This document shows, piece by piece, positions 34,505 to 47,508 of a stretch of DNA of 64,000 nucleotides (the stretch's first letter is position 1; each line of letters opens with the position of its first letter). The position numbers and the translations under genes are program-made. The notes under the pieces were generated by a model. It was not told the origin of the DNA. It was given only the letters and a program-made list of their open reading frames with translations, and did no database searches. Location: positions 29,377 to 93,376 of the forward strand of contig NZ_MDEN01000049.1 in NCBI RefSeq assembly GCF_001705435.1, given 5' to 3'. The stretch is from Pseudomonas graminis (lineage in GTDB: Bacteria > Pseudomonadota > Gammaproteobacteria > Pseudomonadales > Pseudomonadaceae).

Positions 34505-35833
34505 TTAGCCTGCCTCCTGCAGGCTGAAATCTGGCTTAGCAATTCCGGTAGGCAGGCTTAATGATGTAATGAATTGACCAACCGAAAGCGCCGGCGCCTT
34601 AATTAGGTCAAGCGAATGTCCACGGTGCACCATCATGATGACCCGTGCCATATCGATATAATGCTTGTAGGTGGTTTCGATATCTTCGTGCCCCATCTGG
34701 TTCTGGATCGCCTGCGCGGTGGCCAGGTACATTACTTCAAGATTTTCAGTCAGAAGCCTTTCGCCAAAGGTGGCGATAATATGTTGCGTGGGCCACCAGT
34801 GCCGGGTCTGATAGAACGATAGATGCGGACGGAACGTCGGATCGACCTTCATGGACTTTTTCTTGGCGTCGTTCGTACGAGAAGCGATCATCTTCTCGGT
34901 TACAGGCTCTCCTTTTTTGTTGAGGAACAAGATGTCAGGCGGGCAAGAATGTCCATACTTTTTCTTGTAGAGTTTTTTGCGTTCGCCGTAGTAGGGCGTT
35001 ATATAGTGTTCTTCAAGCGCTTTGAGATCCTCCATGTTGATCACGATCTTTCTGTCCTTATTGCCCTTGCTTTCATAAACCGTGTAGGACGTGGTCTTGT
35101 GGCCATTGTCCATTTCGGAGTAGGAAAGGATGTGCTTGTTGGCCCGATTTCCAATGAACGGAAATTTAACCAAATCCATGGGACGCATCGCTGTTCCCAA
35201 CGCGAGATTGAAGATGCATCGGTATACCGGATCCACGTAGCTTTCCAGCAAAAGTTTGATCTCACCTTCCGTGATCAGAAAATCTGACTGGCGCTGCCTG
35301 CTTTTCTTGTCTAGGACTCGAATGTTATTCGCATCAATCTTGACCTTTGCTTTGACTTGGATGTAACTGAGCATTCGCTTGCTTTTAAAGTTCGCTCGCC
35401 AAGTACGAAGACCGACCTGAACATTGGTCACAAAACCCTGCTCATTCAGCCAGTGAAAATAACCAAGCAGAATCTTCGCATCTTCGTAGATCGTCTCAGA
35501 GTTGGGTTTGATGGATTGCCCCTCAAGGCGATCTACCTGACGTTGAACCTGCCACAGCATGATGTCCCGGTTATCAACCAGATGGTGATAGACACCCAGC
35601 TCCTTACCTTTCATTTTGCTCTGCGTAGAAAGGAACCGATAGAACATCGAGACGATGCTGGCGTATCGTCGCGACGTGCTTAGGGACGACTGAGTTTTCT
35701 TGTACAGAAAAAGGTTCGGGTGGGTCAGGAGGACGTGCTTCCCGCCTTTGTCGGCGATCAGAATGCAGTGCGAGACTGTTTTTGTGGTCTCAACGCTGTT
35801 GTAAGTAATTTCTCTGATCGTTATCGGTAGCAT
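34505..35833 (-). CDS. tyrosine recombinase (442 aa)
   Basis: A tyrosine-family integrase. Catalytic elements: Arg217 in ALGTAMRPMDL, Lys256 in YESKGNKDR, Arg344 in SFYQTRHWWPT (the usual HxxR has Tyr in place of His), His382 in MGHEDIETT and the nucleophile Tyr in TTYKHYID (Tyr392, or Tyr389). An N-terminal SAM-like core-binding domain precedes (about 45-165). It is the last gene of the mobility operon, 96 bases after the HTH gene. Length and position resemble the short recombinase of three-integrase modules such as Tn554, RIT and GInt elements. Confidence 0.85.
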   Translation of the reverse strand: MLPITIREITYNSVETTKTVSHCILIADKGGKHVLLTHPNLFLYKKTQSSLSTSRRYASIVSMFYRFLSTQSKMKGKELGVYHHLVDNRDIMLWQVQRQVDRLEGQSIKPNSETIYEDAKILLGYFHWLNEQGFVTNVQVGLRTWRANFKSKRMLSYIQVKAKVKIDANNIRVLDKKSRQRQSDFLITEGEIKLLLESYVDPVYRCIFNLALGTAMRPMDLVKFPFIGNRANKHILSYSEMDNGHKTTSYTVYESKGNKDRKIVINMEDLKALEEHYITPYYGERKKLYKKKYGHSCPPDILFLNKKGEPVTEKMIASRTNDAKKKSMKVDPTFRPHLSFYQTRHWWPTQHIIATFGERLLTENLEVMYLATAQAIQNQMGHEDIETTYKHYIDMARVIMMVHRGHSLDLIKAPALSVGQFITSLSLPTGIAKPDFSLQEAG

Positions 35834-35929
35834 GGCGTTACCCGCGTCATGTTGTGACCATCGCAGTTAAGTGCAATTGCTTCATAGCCCCGCCTTGGAC
35901 AAGGAGTGCCTAGCTGAGGGGTGATGGGG

Positions 35930-37165
35930 CTATTCACCCTGATGCACCTTAAAAAAAGTCACTTCGTCGAAGCCCCAATTGATGTTCGGAGCGTCCGCGG
36001 TGTCTGCTCCACGTACTTCCTCGGCCGGCAGAAGAAGCCCTTGAAGCATGAAGACACGGTGGGCTTTTTTCTCGCTTTCTGAGGCTGTATGTGGGACGTG
36101 GATACTCACTTTGAACCGGCGCGGCAGGGCATCGGTGAAGTTCTTCGTCTCGCTTCGGCTGAATAGGGGAAGCCTCACAATCAGACTGGTCTCTTCGCGT
36201 GGGCCGACGTATCGGTCAGCGAACGTCTTGAATCGCGAGATGTAACGATCGGCGAACAGGATGACGTGAACGTTGGCGCTATCCGCGTAGGTGTTGAGCT
36301 TGTCGCGGACTTTGCGCAGCTGGGCGTTTTTAGATTCCTCGAACGCATCGATGCTCTTTGATCGCTGGTACTCGCTGCACAGCAGTTCCATATCCAGGTC
36401 GAAAACGACTTTGTCTGACTTGGTCGCTTGATGACCAGGTGCAATGGCCTGGGTCGTATCGAGGGTGCCTGCAAGCTTGAGATTGAGGAGTTGATTCTGT
36501 TTTAAAAGGTCTGCGTTATGGAGAGACTGCCTCTCCAACGAAGTGCGAATTTTCGTGCTTTCAAGCATCAGAATATCGTTGTTCATCAAAGATGTGATGT
36601 GGCTGTCCAATGCCTTTTGCAGTGCCTGCTTGTGCTGGCTTTTAAGTTTTTCAAGCTGTTGCGCATGATTGGCTTGCACCTCATTGACAAAGGTCTGAGA
36701 CTCAATCCTGACCTTGTTCTCCTTCCCCTCCACGAGGTCGGCGACATTTCGGCGGCCAGTCATGTAAGGCTTAAGATCGCCATAGTAGCGATCAAGTGCT
36801 TGGCGGCTTATGCCTGCGCGATCCGCCAGATCCTTGAGTTTGAGCTTGTAAGGGTTGCCGTCTAGATGATGATCCACCAGGATCCGGATCAGAATCGCGC
36901 GCGTGTTGACACCGGATCCCTGTCCCTCTTGTTCGGTATTCTGTAATGCGGCATTGATCTGCGCGCCTGACTCAGCAGATGGGTTCCGAAGCTGCGCATA
37001 CGCGTCGTGAGCTTGCTCCAAAAGCGTTGGACTCTTGGCCTGAGCCCGGGACGCAGCTGGCCCCGAAGAATTGGGCTCCGGCTTTTTTACAGCGCTGCTT
37101 CTGGGTTTCTTGAGTGGCGGTGATTCTTTCATCACCCCTGGCTCGCGCAATGGCGGTTTAGACAT
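35930..37165 (-). CDS. HTH and coiled-coil protein of the mobility operon
   Basis: A 411-residue protein. The first 60 residues are Pro/Ser/Lys rich and probably disordered. An HTH-like segment follows (LKLKDLADRAGISRQALDRYYGDLKPYM, about 105-132), then a long coiled coil (EVQANHAQQLEKLKSQHKQALQKAL..), and a C-terminal mixed domain ending in NINWGFDEVTFFKVHQGE. It overlaps the upstream recombinase gene by 8 bases. GInt elements carry a small putative helix-loop-helix accessory protein; this one occupies a similar place but is much larger, so equivalence is only suggested. Probably binds att-site DNA. Confidence 0.65.
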   Translation of the reverse strand: MSKPPLREPGVMKESPPLKKPRSSAVKKPEPNSSGPAASRAQAKSPTLLEQAHDAYAQLRNPSAESGAQINAALQNTEQEGQGSGVNTRAILIRILVDHHLDGNPYKLKLKDLADRAGISRQALDRYYGDLKPYMTGRRNVADLVEGKENKVRIESQTFVNEVQANHAQQLEKLKSQHKQALQKALDSHITSLMNNDILMLESTKIRTSLERQSLHNADLLKQNQLLNLKLAGTLDTTQAIAPGHQATKSDKVVFDLDMELLCSEYQRSKSIDAFEESKNAQLRKVRDKLNTYADSANVHVILFADRYISRFKTFADRYVGPREETSLIVRLPLFSRSETKNFTDALPRRFKVSIHVPHTASESEKKAHRVFMLQGLLLPAEEVRGADTADAPNINWGFDEVTFFKVHQGE

Positions 37166-39305
37166 TCCGCGCCTCGATAAACTGATTCGACGAGTGGCCG
37201 CTGGCGGCTAAGTTGTCCAAGTGAACCTGAGTTGCCGCGATGCGACGCTGCAGTTCGGATTCCGCGCCGTTGTTGAGCTTTCCGCGCGTGGCCTCAAGGA
37301 TCTTGGTGTAGAACTCGATATTGTCTGCCAGCGCACGCTTCCCAGACTCCAGCACGACGAGCTTCTTGCATTCGATCTGACAGTTGGTGGGATCAGGCAT
37401 AATCATGTCGCTGTCGACAGTCCTGCCATGGAGGCAAGGAGGCAGGTTTTCCGCGGTGAAATGCTCTCCCGTGAGGCAGTACGCACCCATGGCGGTACGG
37501 CGGATGAAGATCGGCTCGCCTGCCGTAAGCAGGTGGCTAATGTAAGCAATCAGCGACACCTTCAACTGTTTGCCCGTGAACTCACCAGGACGCTTCAGGA
37601 TCTGCTCGTAGATGCGCCGCGCCGCGTCGCCCGAATGGGCTCCCATCTGGATACCTGCAACGATCTGGTGAAAATCCCGGGTGTAATTCTGCTCGATCGC
37701 GAACGCGACGCTGCGAACCATGAACGGGTTTCTCGCGATATAGCGCAGGGTCATGGCGTAGCTTTTGTGGCCGAACAGTGCACGGATAATGTCAACGTTC
37801 CTTTCGTCCCGATTGATCAGGATCTCAGCGATTGTCTTGCGGAAGCGATGACAGTGCAGGCGCTCAATCGGCAACGCTGCCTTAAGCTGAAGGATGATCG
37901 CGTTGATAATGCCGGGAGTGGCCTTTTTCACTACCTTAGTAGACTTGTGAGACTGGAAGATCCAACCCTGTTTAACGAACGGGTCGACGGCGCGCAGATC
38001 TTCATAGTCCCTGATCAGATCACCGATAAACTTCGGAATCGGCAATCGGTCTTCTTCACCGTGGGTAGGGCTGGCTGCAGTTTTCCAGCGGGTGATCTTC
38101 ATCCAGTAATCCCCGTTCGCCTCCTGTACCAGATCCGCAAAGTTCATAACCGCGAGCTCGGCTTTGCGCGCGCCCGTAATCAAGGCGAGCAAGATAAATA
38201 CAGCGTTTCGAATCCCATCCAGCACCGGTGCATACTCCTCAACCCAAGTGTAGGAGTAGTGCTCCCAGCCCTCCTTGACCACCTGGCGAACCCGGGGTGT
38301 CATCACCGTCTCATCGCCTACGGTGATCGTCATGAGCCGTTCAAGATCGGTCAGCCTATTCGTTCGGGTCGCGACCTTGTCCGAAAGAAAGGCAAGCTTG
38401 GATTCGACGAGGTAGTCCTTGAGCTTTTTCATCTGGGGCACTACGCCTTCAGCCCAAAACATCGAATAGTCGATCAGCTGTTCGAGATCCTCCTCAGAAT
38501 ACGAAACCCAGCCATCCATCGTGCCGGTAAAGCGCGATTTGAGAACCTCTAGGCGTCGCTCTGGGACATCAATCTGCGCCAATGGGACATTTAGCCGCAG
38601 TTCTTCGGGAATGAGCCGCTGCTCTGAAAGGTTGACCCACAACCTCAAATGCTTGAACAGAGCGAAGTAGTGATGTTTAGCCTCGTTTTCCTTCGCCGCG
38701 TCGAATGCTCGTTCAATCAGTGGGATGGAGATCATCGCGATGTGCGCAGGCGTCACAGTCAACGCATTTTCTAGAAAGATGTACTTCTCCAGAATTGCGT
38801 ATTCGTTCCCGTATGCCTTGGCGGTGGAGTAGGAGCGGATATAACTGAAAGGCGAGAATTCGGGAATGACGTGATAGAGCAGCGCGCGTTTCAGATCATT
38901 GGAGCCTGCGAGCTTGCGATTAAAACGAATGTTGTTAGGAAAACTGTGTTTTCCATGAGCAAGACGCCAAATCGGATCGAGAAAACGGGAAAGTTTGCTA
39001 ACCGGGAAATTGCCGCCCGTAAGGTTCAGTTTGTTGACCAGGCCTACAGACGGGGCCTCGACAGTGGACGTCAACTCCTCCTGAAGCGCTTCCAGCTCTT
39101 CCATCTCAGATTCTGAGTAATCGTACTCCAGTTCCTTAAGCAAAAACTCTTGTTCGCTCAGCGCGTCCGCGTCCGCGCCTGCTCCTGTTTCTGCCTCATT
39201 CTCGTCCGCATCAGCGGTGAGCCTTTCTCGATTGATGGCGATGTCACTTTCGAGACCGATCGCTTCGTTCTCTGATCTGTCGTTTTTCTTGTTTTTGTCA
39301 GACAT
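37158..39305 (-). CDS. large tyrosine recombinase (715 aa)
   Basis: A large integrase with an acidic N-terminal extension (about residues 1-85) and a complete catalytic set: Arg380 in LITGARKAELAV, Lys408 in ITRWKTA, His486 and Arg489 in LHCHRFRKTIAEIL, His513 in LFGHKSYAMTLRYI and the nucleophile Tyr522. About 180 residues follow the catalytic domain, with Cys pairs (LPPCLHG, NCQIECKK) that could bind metal. ATG 39305 overlaps the stop of the upstream gene (ATGTCTGA) and has GAGCGAAG before it, which I prefer to an ATG 18 bases upstream. It is the most conventional recombinase of the three. Confidence 0.85.
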   Translation of the reverse strand: MSDKNKKNDRSENEAIGLESDIAINRERLTADADENEAETGAGADADALSEQEFLLKELEYDYSESEMEELEALQEELTSTVEAPSVGLVNKLNLTGGNFPVSKLSRFLDPIWRLAHGKHSFPNNIRFNRKLAGSNDLKRALLYHVIPEFSPFSYIRSYSTAKAYGNEYAILEKYIFLENALTVTPAHIAMISIPLIERAFDAAKENEAKHHYFALFKHLRLWVNLSEQRLIPEELRLNVPLAQIDVPERRLEVLKSRFTGTMDGWVSYSEEDLEQLIDYSMFWAEGVVPQMKKLKDYLVESKLAFLSDKVATRTNRLTDLERLMTITVGDETVMTPRVRQVVKEGWEHYSYTWVEEYAPVLDGIRNAVFILLALITGARKAELAVMNFADLVQEANGDYWMKITRWKTAASPTHGEEDRLPIPKFIGDLIRDYEDLRAVDPFVKQGWIFQSHKSTKVVKKATPGIINAIILQLKAALPIERLHCHRFRKTIAEILINRDERNVDIIRALFGHKSYAMTLRYIARNPFMVRSVAFAIEQNYTRDFHQIVAGIQMGAHSGDAARRIYEQILKRPGEFTGKQLKVSLIAYISHLLTAGEPIFIRRTAMGAYCLTGEHFTAENLPPCLHGRTVDSDMIMPDPTNCQIECKKLVVLESGKRALADNIEFYTKILEATRGKLNNGAESELQRRIAATQVHLDNLAASGHSSNQFIEARNV

Positions 39306-41522
39306 TGTAATCTTCGCTCTCAAAAACGATTTCCAGGATGCTCAGATCGCGAGGCAGCAGCGGTGTTCGGCTGCGGCGCCGATACCGCGCCGCAGAAGTG
39401 ATCTCATCCTCATCGCCCCATATATCCAGAATGAACTGCAGCGCTTCGCGCTCTTTGGCAATGCGCGACCTAAACCCGGTGTCGTCTTCGCCATCCAGCA
39501 ACTCGTCCAGGTGCGATTCGCGCTCCATCAGATACGGCAGCGAATCCTCAAATACGCGCATTTGGCTGCAAAAAATGCATTCCTTGATCGCAAAACATTT
39601 CTTACCGGTACGAGCAATGATCTCGGAGCCCACCCAGTCCGGTTTCTTCTGGTTTGCGCATCCCCACATCGCTTTTTGCTGACCTGGAATGTGAAAGATC
39701 TTGAGATTGGCCGAAGCTTCGGCCTGCGCCTGCTTCCCGAGCAGCCCCTTGAACTGGCGCATGCGCAGAAGACTGATGATCTCCTCAAGTTCGGAGCGAA
39801 GGCGCTTCATCCGTTCCTGGTGCGCTGCCCCCGAGTTGTCGTAAAAGATGTCCGTGGTATCGCGGTCGCTGTGCCCCATGGTCATGGAGAGCAGGGCTAT
39901 CGGGTTGTGCTTTTTCTTGTAAAGCAGCCATGTGGGCCTGAGGCGCCGGGTGAGCTCGGCGGCAACGGTGAGGCGTTGCCCTTCTTCAGACACGTTGTAC
40001 TGGCGCAGGAACTGCTGCACGCCGACTTGGAACGTCTTGGGGTGGGCGATGGAGGTATGGCGCCCGCCTTTGAGCCACTCACCCCATGGCCGCAGGCACA
40101 TGAACATTGGGTTCATCCTGTCTTCTGAGCAGAGGGCGGGAATCACATCAAACGGGTAGTCAGCCAGCGGTTCCGAGACTTTGCGAGCAAGCCTGATGAG
40201 GTTGTATAAGCTGTAAGGGTCGTCTGCTCTGGTCGGCATGTTGATCCGTTTGGGATCATCAAAAGGCTTGCCGATCCCTTGAGAGCGGTTTTTCTCCGAG
40301 AACACGACCTTGATCGCCTCCTCGATCGTGCCGGCGAGAACGTGCTCGAAGTTGTCCTGGTCGATCGAAAGAGCGGTCTCTTTGTTCCAGCCGGACTGAA
40401 ACATCATGAATATAGTGAGTGCAGTCATATCTACGATGGTCGGGAAGTAAAGTGCGAGTACTTCGTCGACCATAAGTAGCCTTCTCTCGCTAACACCGCG
40501 ATTCGCGGTGGTCAGACGGTGAATAAGAATTTTCACGATGTCATCGCAACCCTCCTCGATGACCGCCACCTTTCTCTGGCTATACCTTTCAAACTGCATC
40601 TGCAGGTCATGCTTGAAAGGAAATCCGTGCGTCAGCAAGGTCTTTACCAGGCGGGCGTAATCCACTTGCCAATTAGCGAAACCGCCAGTCTTGAACGGAT
40701 TGATTTTGGGCTGGCCAGTAGCAAACAAATGCTTGTCGCGCTCGAAAATTGCCTTGATCTTCCTTGGCCCAGCCTTGTCATCGGCTAAAAATCTGATTTC
40801 ACGATCGGGACAGTTCCTGAATAACTTGTCACAGGTCAGGCGATCAATAGATCGGCTCTTCCCATTCATGGAATTAATCCACTGAAAGATTCGCGCTTTA
40901 GTCGGACAGGGTCGTACTTTATCCATAACCTCAGCCGCAGTATACGGTGTCGCGGTTTCAACCTCCTTACGGAACTTCAACTTCGCCCAGATGCCATTGA
41001 CGTGGGATGTCAGGGCAAGCTCCAGTGAGTCAAAGCCCTCTGGTGTGAGAGGCGGATTGCCATTGCTTTTATTGATGTAGATTATCGGGAGAGTAATTAG
41101 CGGGATTCGATCATCCTCTTTCGCAACGACGGTCATCGCAGTCTTTAGTTTTTCCGCATTTGCAACGGGGCGATTATTATCCCGCAGAAAGCTTTCATAT
41201 CTCTTAAAGACTTCGGAGTTAATATCTGTGTAATTTCGGATGTGAAGAGCTTCAGGATTGTCGCTGTTGTGGTTGCCCATAAATTCAAGGAACTGCTCAA
41301 TAGCAGTTCTGAGTAGGTAGGCACTTGAGTGATTAACCCTTGGGCAATAAAGCAGATACACCCAGTGCAAAATTACGCATATATTCAATGATGCGTCGTA
41401 GTGTGGGCTTTGAAGGTATCGGCAAGAAACACGTAGTCCATTGCTGCTAACGATTTCGGTAGGCGATTTATTCACCGGTACTGCCTTGAGCGCAGCTGTT
41501 TCAGGCGCCCCTTCTATGGAAG

Positions 41523-41526
<4 letters not shown>
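39298..41526 (-). CDS. large tyrosine-recombinase-like protein (742 aa), degenerate site
   Basis: A 742-residue protein aligned in organisation with the 715-residue recombinase. The usual box-I TGxRxxEL is FQSGWNKETALSID, so the catalytic Arg is not obvious. Box II reads RRLRPTWLLYKK with Arg where His is expected, and ends MGHSDRDTTDIFYDN with a candidate Tyr. It may be a partner subunit with partial activity rather than an independent recombinase. Near the C-terminus are KKCFAIKECIFCSQM (Cys cluster) and long helices. It overlaps the dNMP kinase gene by ATGA and the next recombinase by 8 bases. Confidence 0.75.
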
Positions 41527-43869
<2,343 letters not shown>

Positions 43870-43912
43870 ACTGGCCCTCTGCATGGCATCATGCATTGCC
43901 TGAGGAAACGAG

Positions 43913-44269
43913 ATGAGCGTGCCACCGAGTCCAGGTCCGCGTAACGGCATTCTGTCCCTGACCATCAAGGACAAGTCCGTCCTGTACGCCGCATACATGC
44001 CATTCATCAAGAACGGCGGCCTGTTCATTCCCACCAGCAAAAGCTACAAGCTGGGCGATGAAGTGTTCATGTTGCTCAACCTGATGGACGAGCCTGAAAA
44101 GATTCCGGTCGCGGGCAAGGTCACCTGGATCACGCCGAAGGGCGCTCAGGGCAACCGCGCCGCAGGCGTTGGGGTGCAGTTCAACGACGGCGACAACACC
44201 GCGCGCAACATGATTGAAAACTACCTGGCCGGAGCCCTGAAATCCGACCGTCCCACCCATACGATGTAA
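43913..44269 (+). CDS. pilZ: PilZ-domain type IV pilus assembly protein
   Basis: A 118-residue protein with the PilZ fold, needed for type IV pilus biogenesis in Pseudomonas. The stretch MPFIKNGGLFIPTSKSYKLGDEVFMLLNL matches the canonical PilZ protein. It lacks the N-terminal RxxxR c-di-GMP-binding motif, as known for PilZ itself. GAGGAAACGAG precedes the ATG. Same order as in other pseudomonads. Confidence 0.92.
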   Translation: MSVPPSPGPRNGILSLTIKDKSVLYAAYMPFIKNGGLFIPTSKSYKLGDEVFMLLNLMDEPEKIPVAGKVTWITPKGAQGNRAAGVGVQFNDGDNTARNMIENYLAGALKSDRPTHTM

Positions 44270-44284
44270 GTTGCCCCTGCCGCC

Positions 44285-45070
44285 ATGCTTGTAGATTCCC
44301 ATTGCCACCTCGACCGCCTTGACCTCAGTGCCCATGACGGCTCCCTCGACAACGCGCTGCAAGCGGCGAGAGAGCGGGGCGTCGGGCACTTTCTGTGCAT
44401 CGGCGTCAGCGCCGAGAATGCCGGTGCCGTGAAAGCGCTGGCTGACCGCTACGACGACGTTGATTGCTCGGTCGGCATCCATCCACTGGACCTCAAGCCC
44501 GGCGAAGCGCCTGCGCTGGAGTGGCTGCTCGGCGAGCTGAATCATCCGCGCGTCGTGGCCATCGGCGAAACCGGTCTGGATTATCACTACGAACCCGAGG
44601 CTGCCGAGTTGCAACAGGCCTCGTTCCGGCTTCATTTGCAGGCCGCCAACGTGACCGGCAAGCCGGTGATCGTCCACACCCGCGGCGCGCGGGCCGACAC
44701 GCTGGCGCTGCTGCGTGAGGCCGCGTTGCCTCAAGCCGGCGTGTTGCATTGCTTCACCGAAGACTGGGACATGGCCAAAGCCGCGCTGGATCTGGGGTTC
44801 TATATCTCGCTGTCCGGTATCGTCACCTTCCGCAACGCCGACGCGCTCCGGGACGTCGCCAGCAAGGTGCCCGCCGACCGGCTGCTGGTCGAGACCGACT
44901 CGCCGTACCTGGCGCCGATCCCGTATCGGGGCAAGCCCAACCTGCCGCAATACGTGCGTGAAGTGGCCGAGTTCCTGGCGATGCTACGTGGCGAGACGTA
45001 CGAGCGTTTTGCCGAACAGACCAGCGAAAACTTCAAGCGGCTGTTCCCGCTGGCGCGCGTTAAAAGCTGA
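44285..45070 (+). CDS. tatD: TatD-family metal-dependent DNase
   Basis: A 261-residue TIM-barrel hydrolase. Metal ligands: DSHCHLDRLD at the N-terminus, the GIHPLDLKPGEAP and AIGETGLDYHYE segments, HTRGA, HCFTEDW, and VETDSPYLAP near residue 203. TatD proteins are 3'-5' exonucleases of the YcfH/TatD type. It begins 15 bases after pilZ. A hairpin follows about 60 bases after the stop. Confidence 0.9.
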   Translation: MLVDSHCHLDRLDLSAHDGSLDNALQAARERGVGHFLCIGVSAENAGAVKALADRYDDVDCSVGIHPLDLKPGEAPALEWLLGELNHPRVVAIGETGLDYHYEPEAAELQQASFRLHLQAANVTGKPVIVHTRGARADTLALLREAALPQAGVLHCFTEDWDMAKAALDLGFYISLSGIVTFRNADALRDVASKVPADRLLVETDSPYLAPIPYRGKPNLPQYVREVAEFLAMLRGETYERFAEQTSENFKRLFPLARVKS

Positions 45071-45536
45071 TCCCCCGTGTACAGCGCCGCTTGCCAGGCC
45101 CCGAGCGCTGCGCAAATCGCGGGCAAAAAAAACCCGGGTTCTGGGGGGTGAATCCGGGTTAAGACCATTAGGAGTAAAACAAAGACACGCTATCCATTGG
45201 TGTCCTTGCCAACGCTGGCACTTGGGGGAGATGCTGCGTTGGCGAATATAAGTATTGGCTATAATCCGCAGGCGTCCAGCCGACCGCTGTACGATTTTTA
45301 AACAGTTTTGGAATACCTGACGCGCTGCTGATACCGCAATCCCACTGATGTCCCGAATTTCTGACCACTCAGGCCATCCCGCCAAAAAAGAGACTGGTGG
45401 GGCACTTTGCGTTTCGTTTTAGCGTACTGGCGGCTAAATCCGTCAGAAAACGGATACAGGTCGGATGATCCGTGCATTCTGCTGCGGGATAGGCATAATG
45501 TGCCGCTTCCGATTCCCGAATCCACAGTCCCCTCCT
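45071..45536. other. intergenic region with hairpin
   Basis: About 470 bases without a gene. It contains an inverted repeat AACCCGG..CCGGGTT (45131-45160) preceded by a run of eight A, so on the minus strand it resembles a terminator. Just after is GGAGTAAAAC, which looks like a ribosome site without a clear downstream gene. The rest should hold the TetR promoter. Confidence 0.4.
45131..45160 (-). terminator. hairpin with T-run on the minus strand
   Basis: Seven-base stem AACCCGG/CCGGGTT with a G-rich loop. The A-run before it on plus becomes a T-run after it on minus. No minus-strand gene is seen to need it, so it may be a bidirectional terminator after tatD or part of a small RNA. Confidence 0.4.
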
Positions 45537-46211
45537 ATGCAGAAAGAACCTCGTAAAGTCCGTGAGTTTCGCCGCCGTGAGCAGGAGATCCTCGACACCG
45601 CGCTCAAGCTTTTCCTCGAACAGGGCGAAGACAGCGTCACCGTCGAGATGATCGCGGACGCCGTGGGTATCGGCAAAGGCACCATCTACAAGCATTTCAA
45701 ATCCAAGGCCGAGATTTATCTGCGCCTGATGCTCGACTACGAGCGGGATTTGAACGAGCTGCTGCATTCGGCGGATGTCGACAAGGACAAAGAAGCGCTG
45801 TCCCGCGCCTACTTTGAATTCCGTATGCGCGACCCCCAGCGCTATCGCCTGTTCGACCGCCTGGAAGAGAAAGTCGTAAAAGGCAATCAGGTGCCGGAGC
45901 TGGTCGAGGAGCTGCACAAGATCCGCGCTTCTAACTTCGAACACCTGACCTTGCTGATCAAGGGACGGATTTCCGAAGGCAAGCTCGAAGACGTCCCTCC
46001 GTACTTCCATTACTGCGCCGCCTGGGCGCTGGTGCACGGCGCAGTGGCGCTGTACCACTCGCCGTTCTGGAGCAATGTCCTTGAAGATCAGGAAGGTTTC
46101 TTCCAGTTCCTGATGGACATCGGTGTGCGCATGGGCAACAAACGCAAGCGGGATATTGATCATGGGCACGAGACCAAACCTGGCGCTCAACCCGACCCCG
46201 CTGCTGAGTAA
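45537..46211 (+). CDS. TetR-family transcriptional regulator
   Basis: A 224-residue TetR/AcrR regulator. HTH at residues about 9-55 (REFRRREQEILDTALKLFLEQGEDSVTVEMIADAVGIGKGTIYKHFKSKAEIY). The rest is a helical ligand domain. It begins MQKEPRKVREFRRRE, matching the conserved TetR gene found at this place in pseudomonads. Open frame extends 24 codons upstream, but those do not look like a TetR N-terminus. Targets unknown. Confidence 0.85.
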   Translation: MQKEPRKVREFRRREQEILDTALKLFLEQGEDSVTVEMIADAVGIGKGTIYKHFKSKAEIYLRLMLDYERDLNELLHSADVDKDKEALSRAYFEFRMRDPQRYRLFDRLEEKVVKGNQVPELVEELHKIRASNFEHLTLLIKGRISEGKLEDVPPYFHYCAAWALVHGAVALYHSPFWSNVLEDQEGFFQFLMDIGVRMGNKRKRDIDHGHETKPGAQPDPAAE

Positions 46212-46328
46212 AGCGAAGCCACGTAAACCCGATTCCGCGAGCTAAGCCTTCTCCAGGTCCGACATGGCGCAAAAGCTGCATTAACCGGCCATTCGCCGGT
46301 TTTCCGTCGCCGGACTTTGGAGATAAAC

Positions 46329-46934
46329 ATGCGTAGCCTGGTTTTACTGCTGGCTCTACTGGCGTTGAGTGGCTGCATGCACGTCAGCGATCTGGCACAA
46401 GGCGCTCACGATGAGCTCAGTGACGCCGGGCTGCTGGATCACAGTTCGACCCGCCGGTTGAACAACTTTCGCGTGCAACCTGACTCGTTCATCTATATCG
46501 CCCAAGGCGCCTTTGCTCCCCCGGGCAGCGCCTACCCGCGTCCCAATGTCGTGGCTGAAGAAGCCTTCAACGGTTTTATCGAATACTTCCCGATGGTCCG
46601 CCGCGCCCGCGCCCCGGAAGGTCTGGATGACGCGATGACCGAGGCTCGGGCTGCCGGCGCGCATTATCTGCTGTACACCCGTTTTGCCAAGGCTGATGAC
46701 CGCATCGGCACGTTTGACGAGTGGTCGGATCAGGAAGCAGTGGACCGTCTTGGCATCGACAACGGCGTCATACAGCTGATGCTGATCGAAACCAACACCC
46801 GCTACCTTATCGATTCGGCCCGCATTCACCTCCGTGGTGGCCTGCTGACTTTGTACGACACCAAGCCCGAGGATTTGCTAGGACCCCCGATGGAAGCTTA
46901 CGCTCGGGGTTTGCTGGGCGTCGAAGCCCGCTGA
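46329..46934 (+). CDS. DUF4823-family lipoprotein
   Basis: A 201-residue lipoprotein. Signal peptide [16 protein letters not shown] with lipobox LSGC (Cys16). GGAGATAAAC precedes the ATG. The mature part has a mixed alpha/beta domain ([47 protein letters not shown]). It is conserved at this place in pseudomonads, and function is not known. Followed 10 bases later by the DUF1285 gene. Confidence 0.75.
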   Translation: MRSLVLLLALLALSGCMHVSDLAQGAHDELSDAGLLDHSSTRRLNNFRVQPDSFIYIAQGAFAPPGSAYPRPNVVAEEAFNGFIEYFPMVRRARAPEGLDDAMTEARAAGAHYLLYTRFAKADDRIGTFDEWSDQEAVDRLGIDNGVIQLMLIETNTRYLIDSARIHLRGGLLTLYDTKPEDLLGPPMEAYARGLLGVEAR

Positions 46935-46944
46935 GGAGTGGCGT

Positions 46945-47508
46945 ATGAGTGGGCAGGACAAAGCCAACGATCTGTTGGCACAGATTGCCAAGAGCGGCAA
47001 GGGTTTGCCGCCTGTGCACTTGTGGAACCCGGATTTCTGCGGTGACATCGACATGCGCATCGCCCGTGATGGCACCTGGTTCTATCTGGGCACGCCCATT
47101 GGTCGCAAGCCGATGGTTCGGCTGTTTTCCACCATCATTCGCCGTGACGGCGACGATTATTTCCTGATTACCCCAGTCGAGAAGGTTGGCATCAAGGTCG
47201 ACGACGCGCCTTTTGTGGCGGTGCTGCTGGACGTTGAAGGCAGTGGGGAGTCGCAGTTGTTGCGGTTCACCACCAATGTCGAAGACGTGGCAGAGGCGGG
47301 GGCTGAACATCCGCTGCGTATCGACCTCGATCCGCAGACCCAGGAGCCAGCTCCCTATATCCGTGTGCGCAACAACCTCGAAGCGCTGATCCACCGTAAT
47401 GTCTTCTATCAGCTGGTTGACCTGGCTGTGGTGCGGAAAATCGACGGCCAGCGCTGGCTGGGGGTGTGGAGCGGTGGCGAATTTTTCCCCATCGGTCTCG
47501 AGCCCTGA
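46945..47508 (+). CDS. DUF1285-family protein
   Basis: A 187-residue protein. Key segment [46 protein letters not shown] matches the DUF1285 domain: a small beta-rich fold of unknown role, seen in many proteobacteria. It lies in the same transcription unit as the DUF4823 lipoprotein. Confidence 0.8.
   Translation: MSGQDKANDLLAQIAKSGKGLPPVHLWNPDFCGDIDMRIARDGTWFYLGTPIGRKPMVRLFSTIIRRDGDDYFLITPVEKVGIKVDDAPFVAVLLDVEGSGESQLLRFTTNVEDVAEAGAEHPLRIDLDPQTQEPAPYIRVRNNLEALIHRNVFYQLVDLAVVRKIDGQRWLGVWSGGEFFPIGLEP

Noticed and set aside
37221..38552. 443-codon plus-strand frame
   Set aside because: It lies antisense to the 715-residue recombinase, whose catalytic motifs are complete; the plus-strand translation shows no family features.
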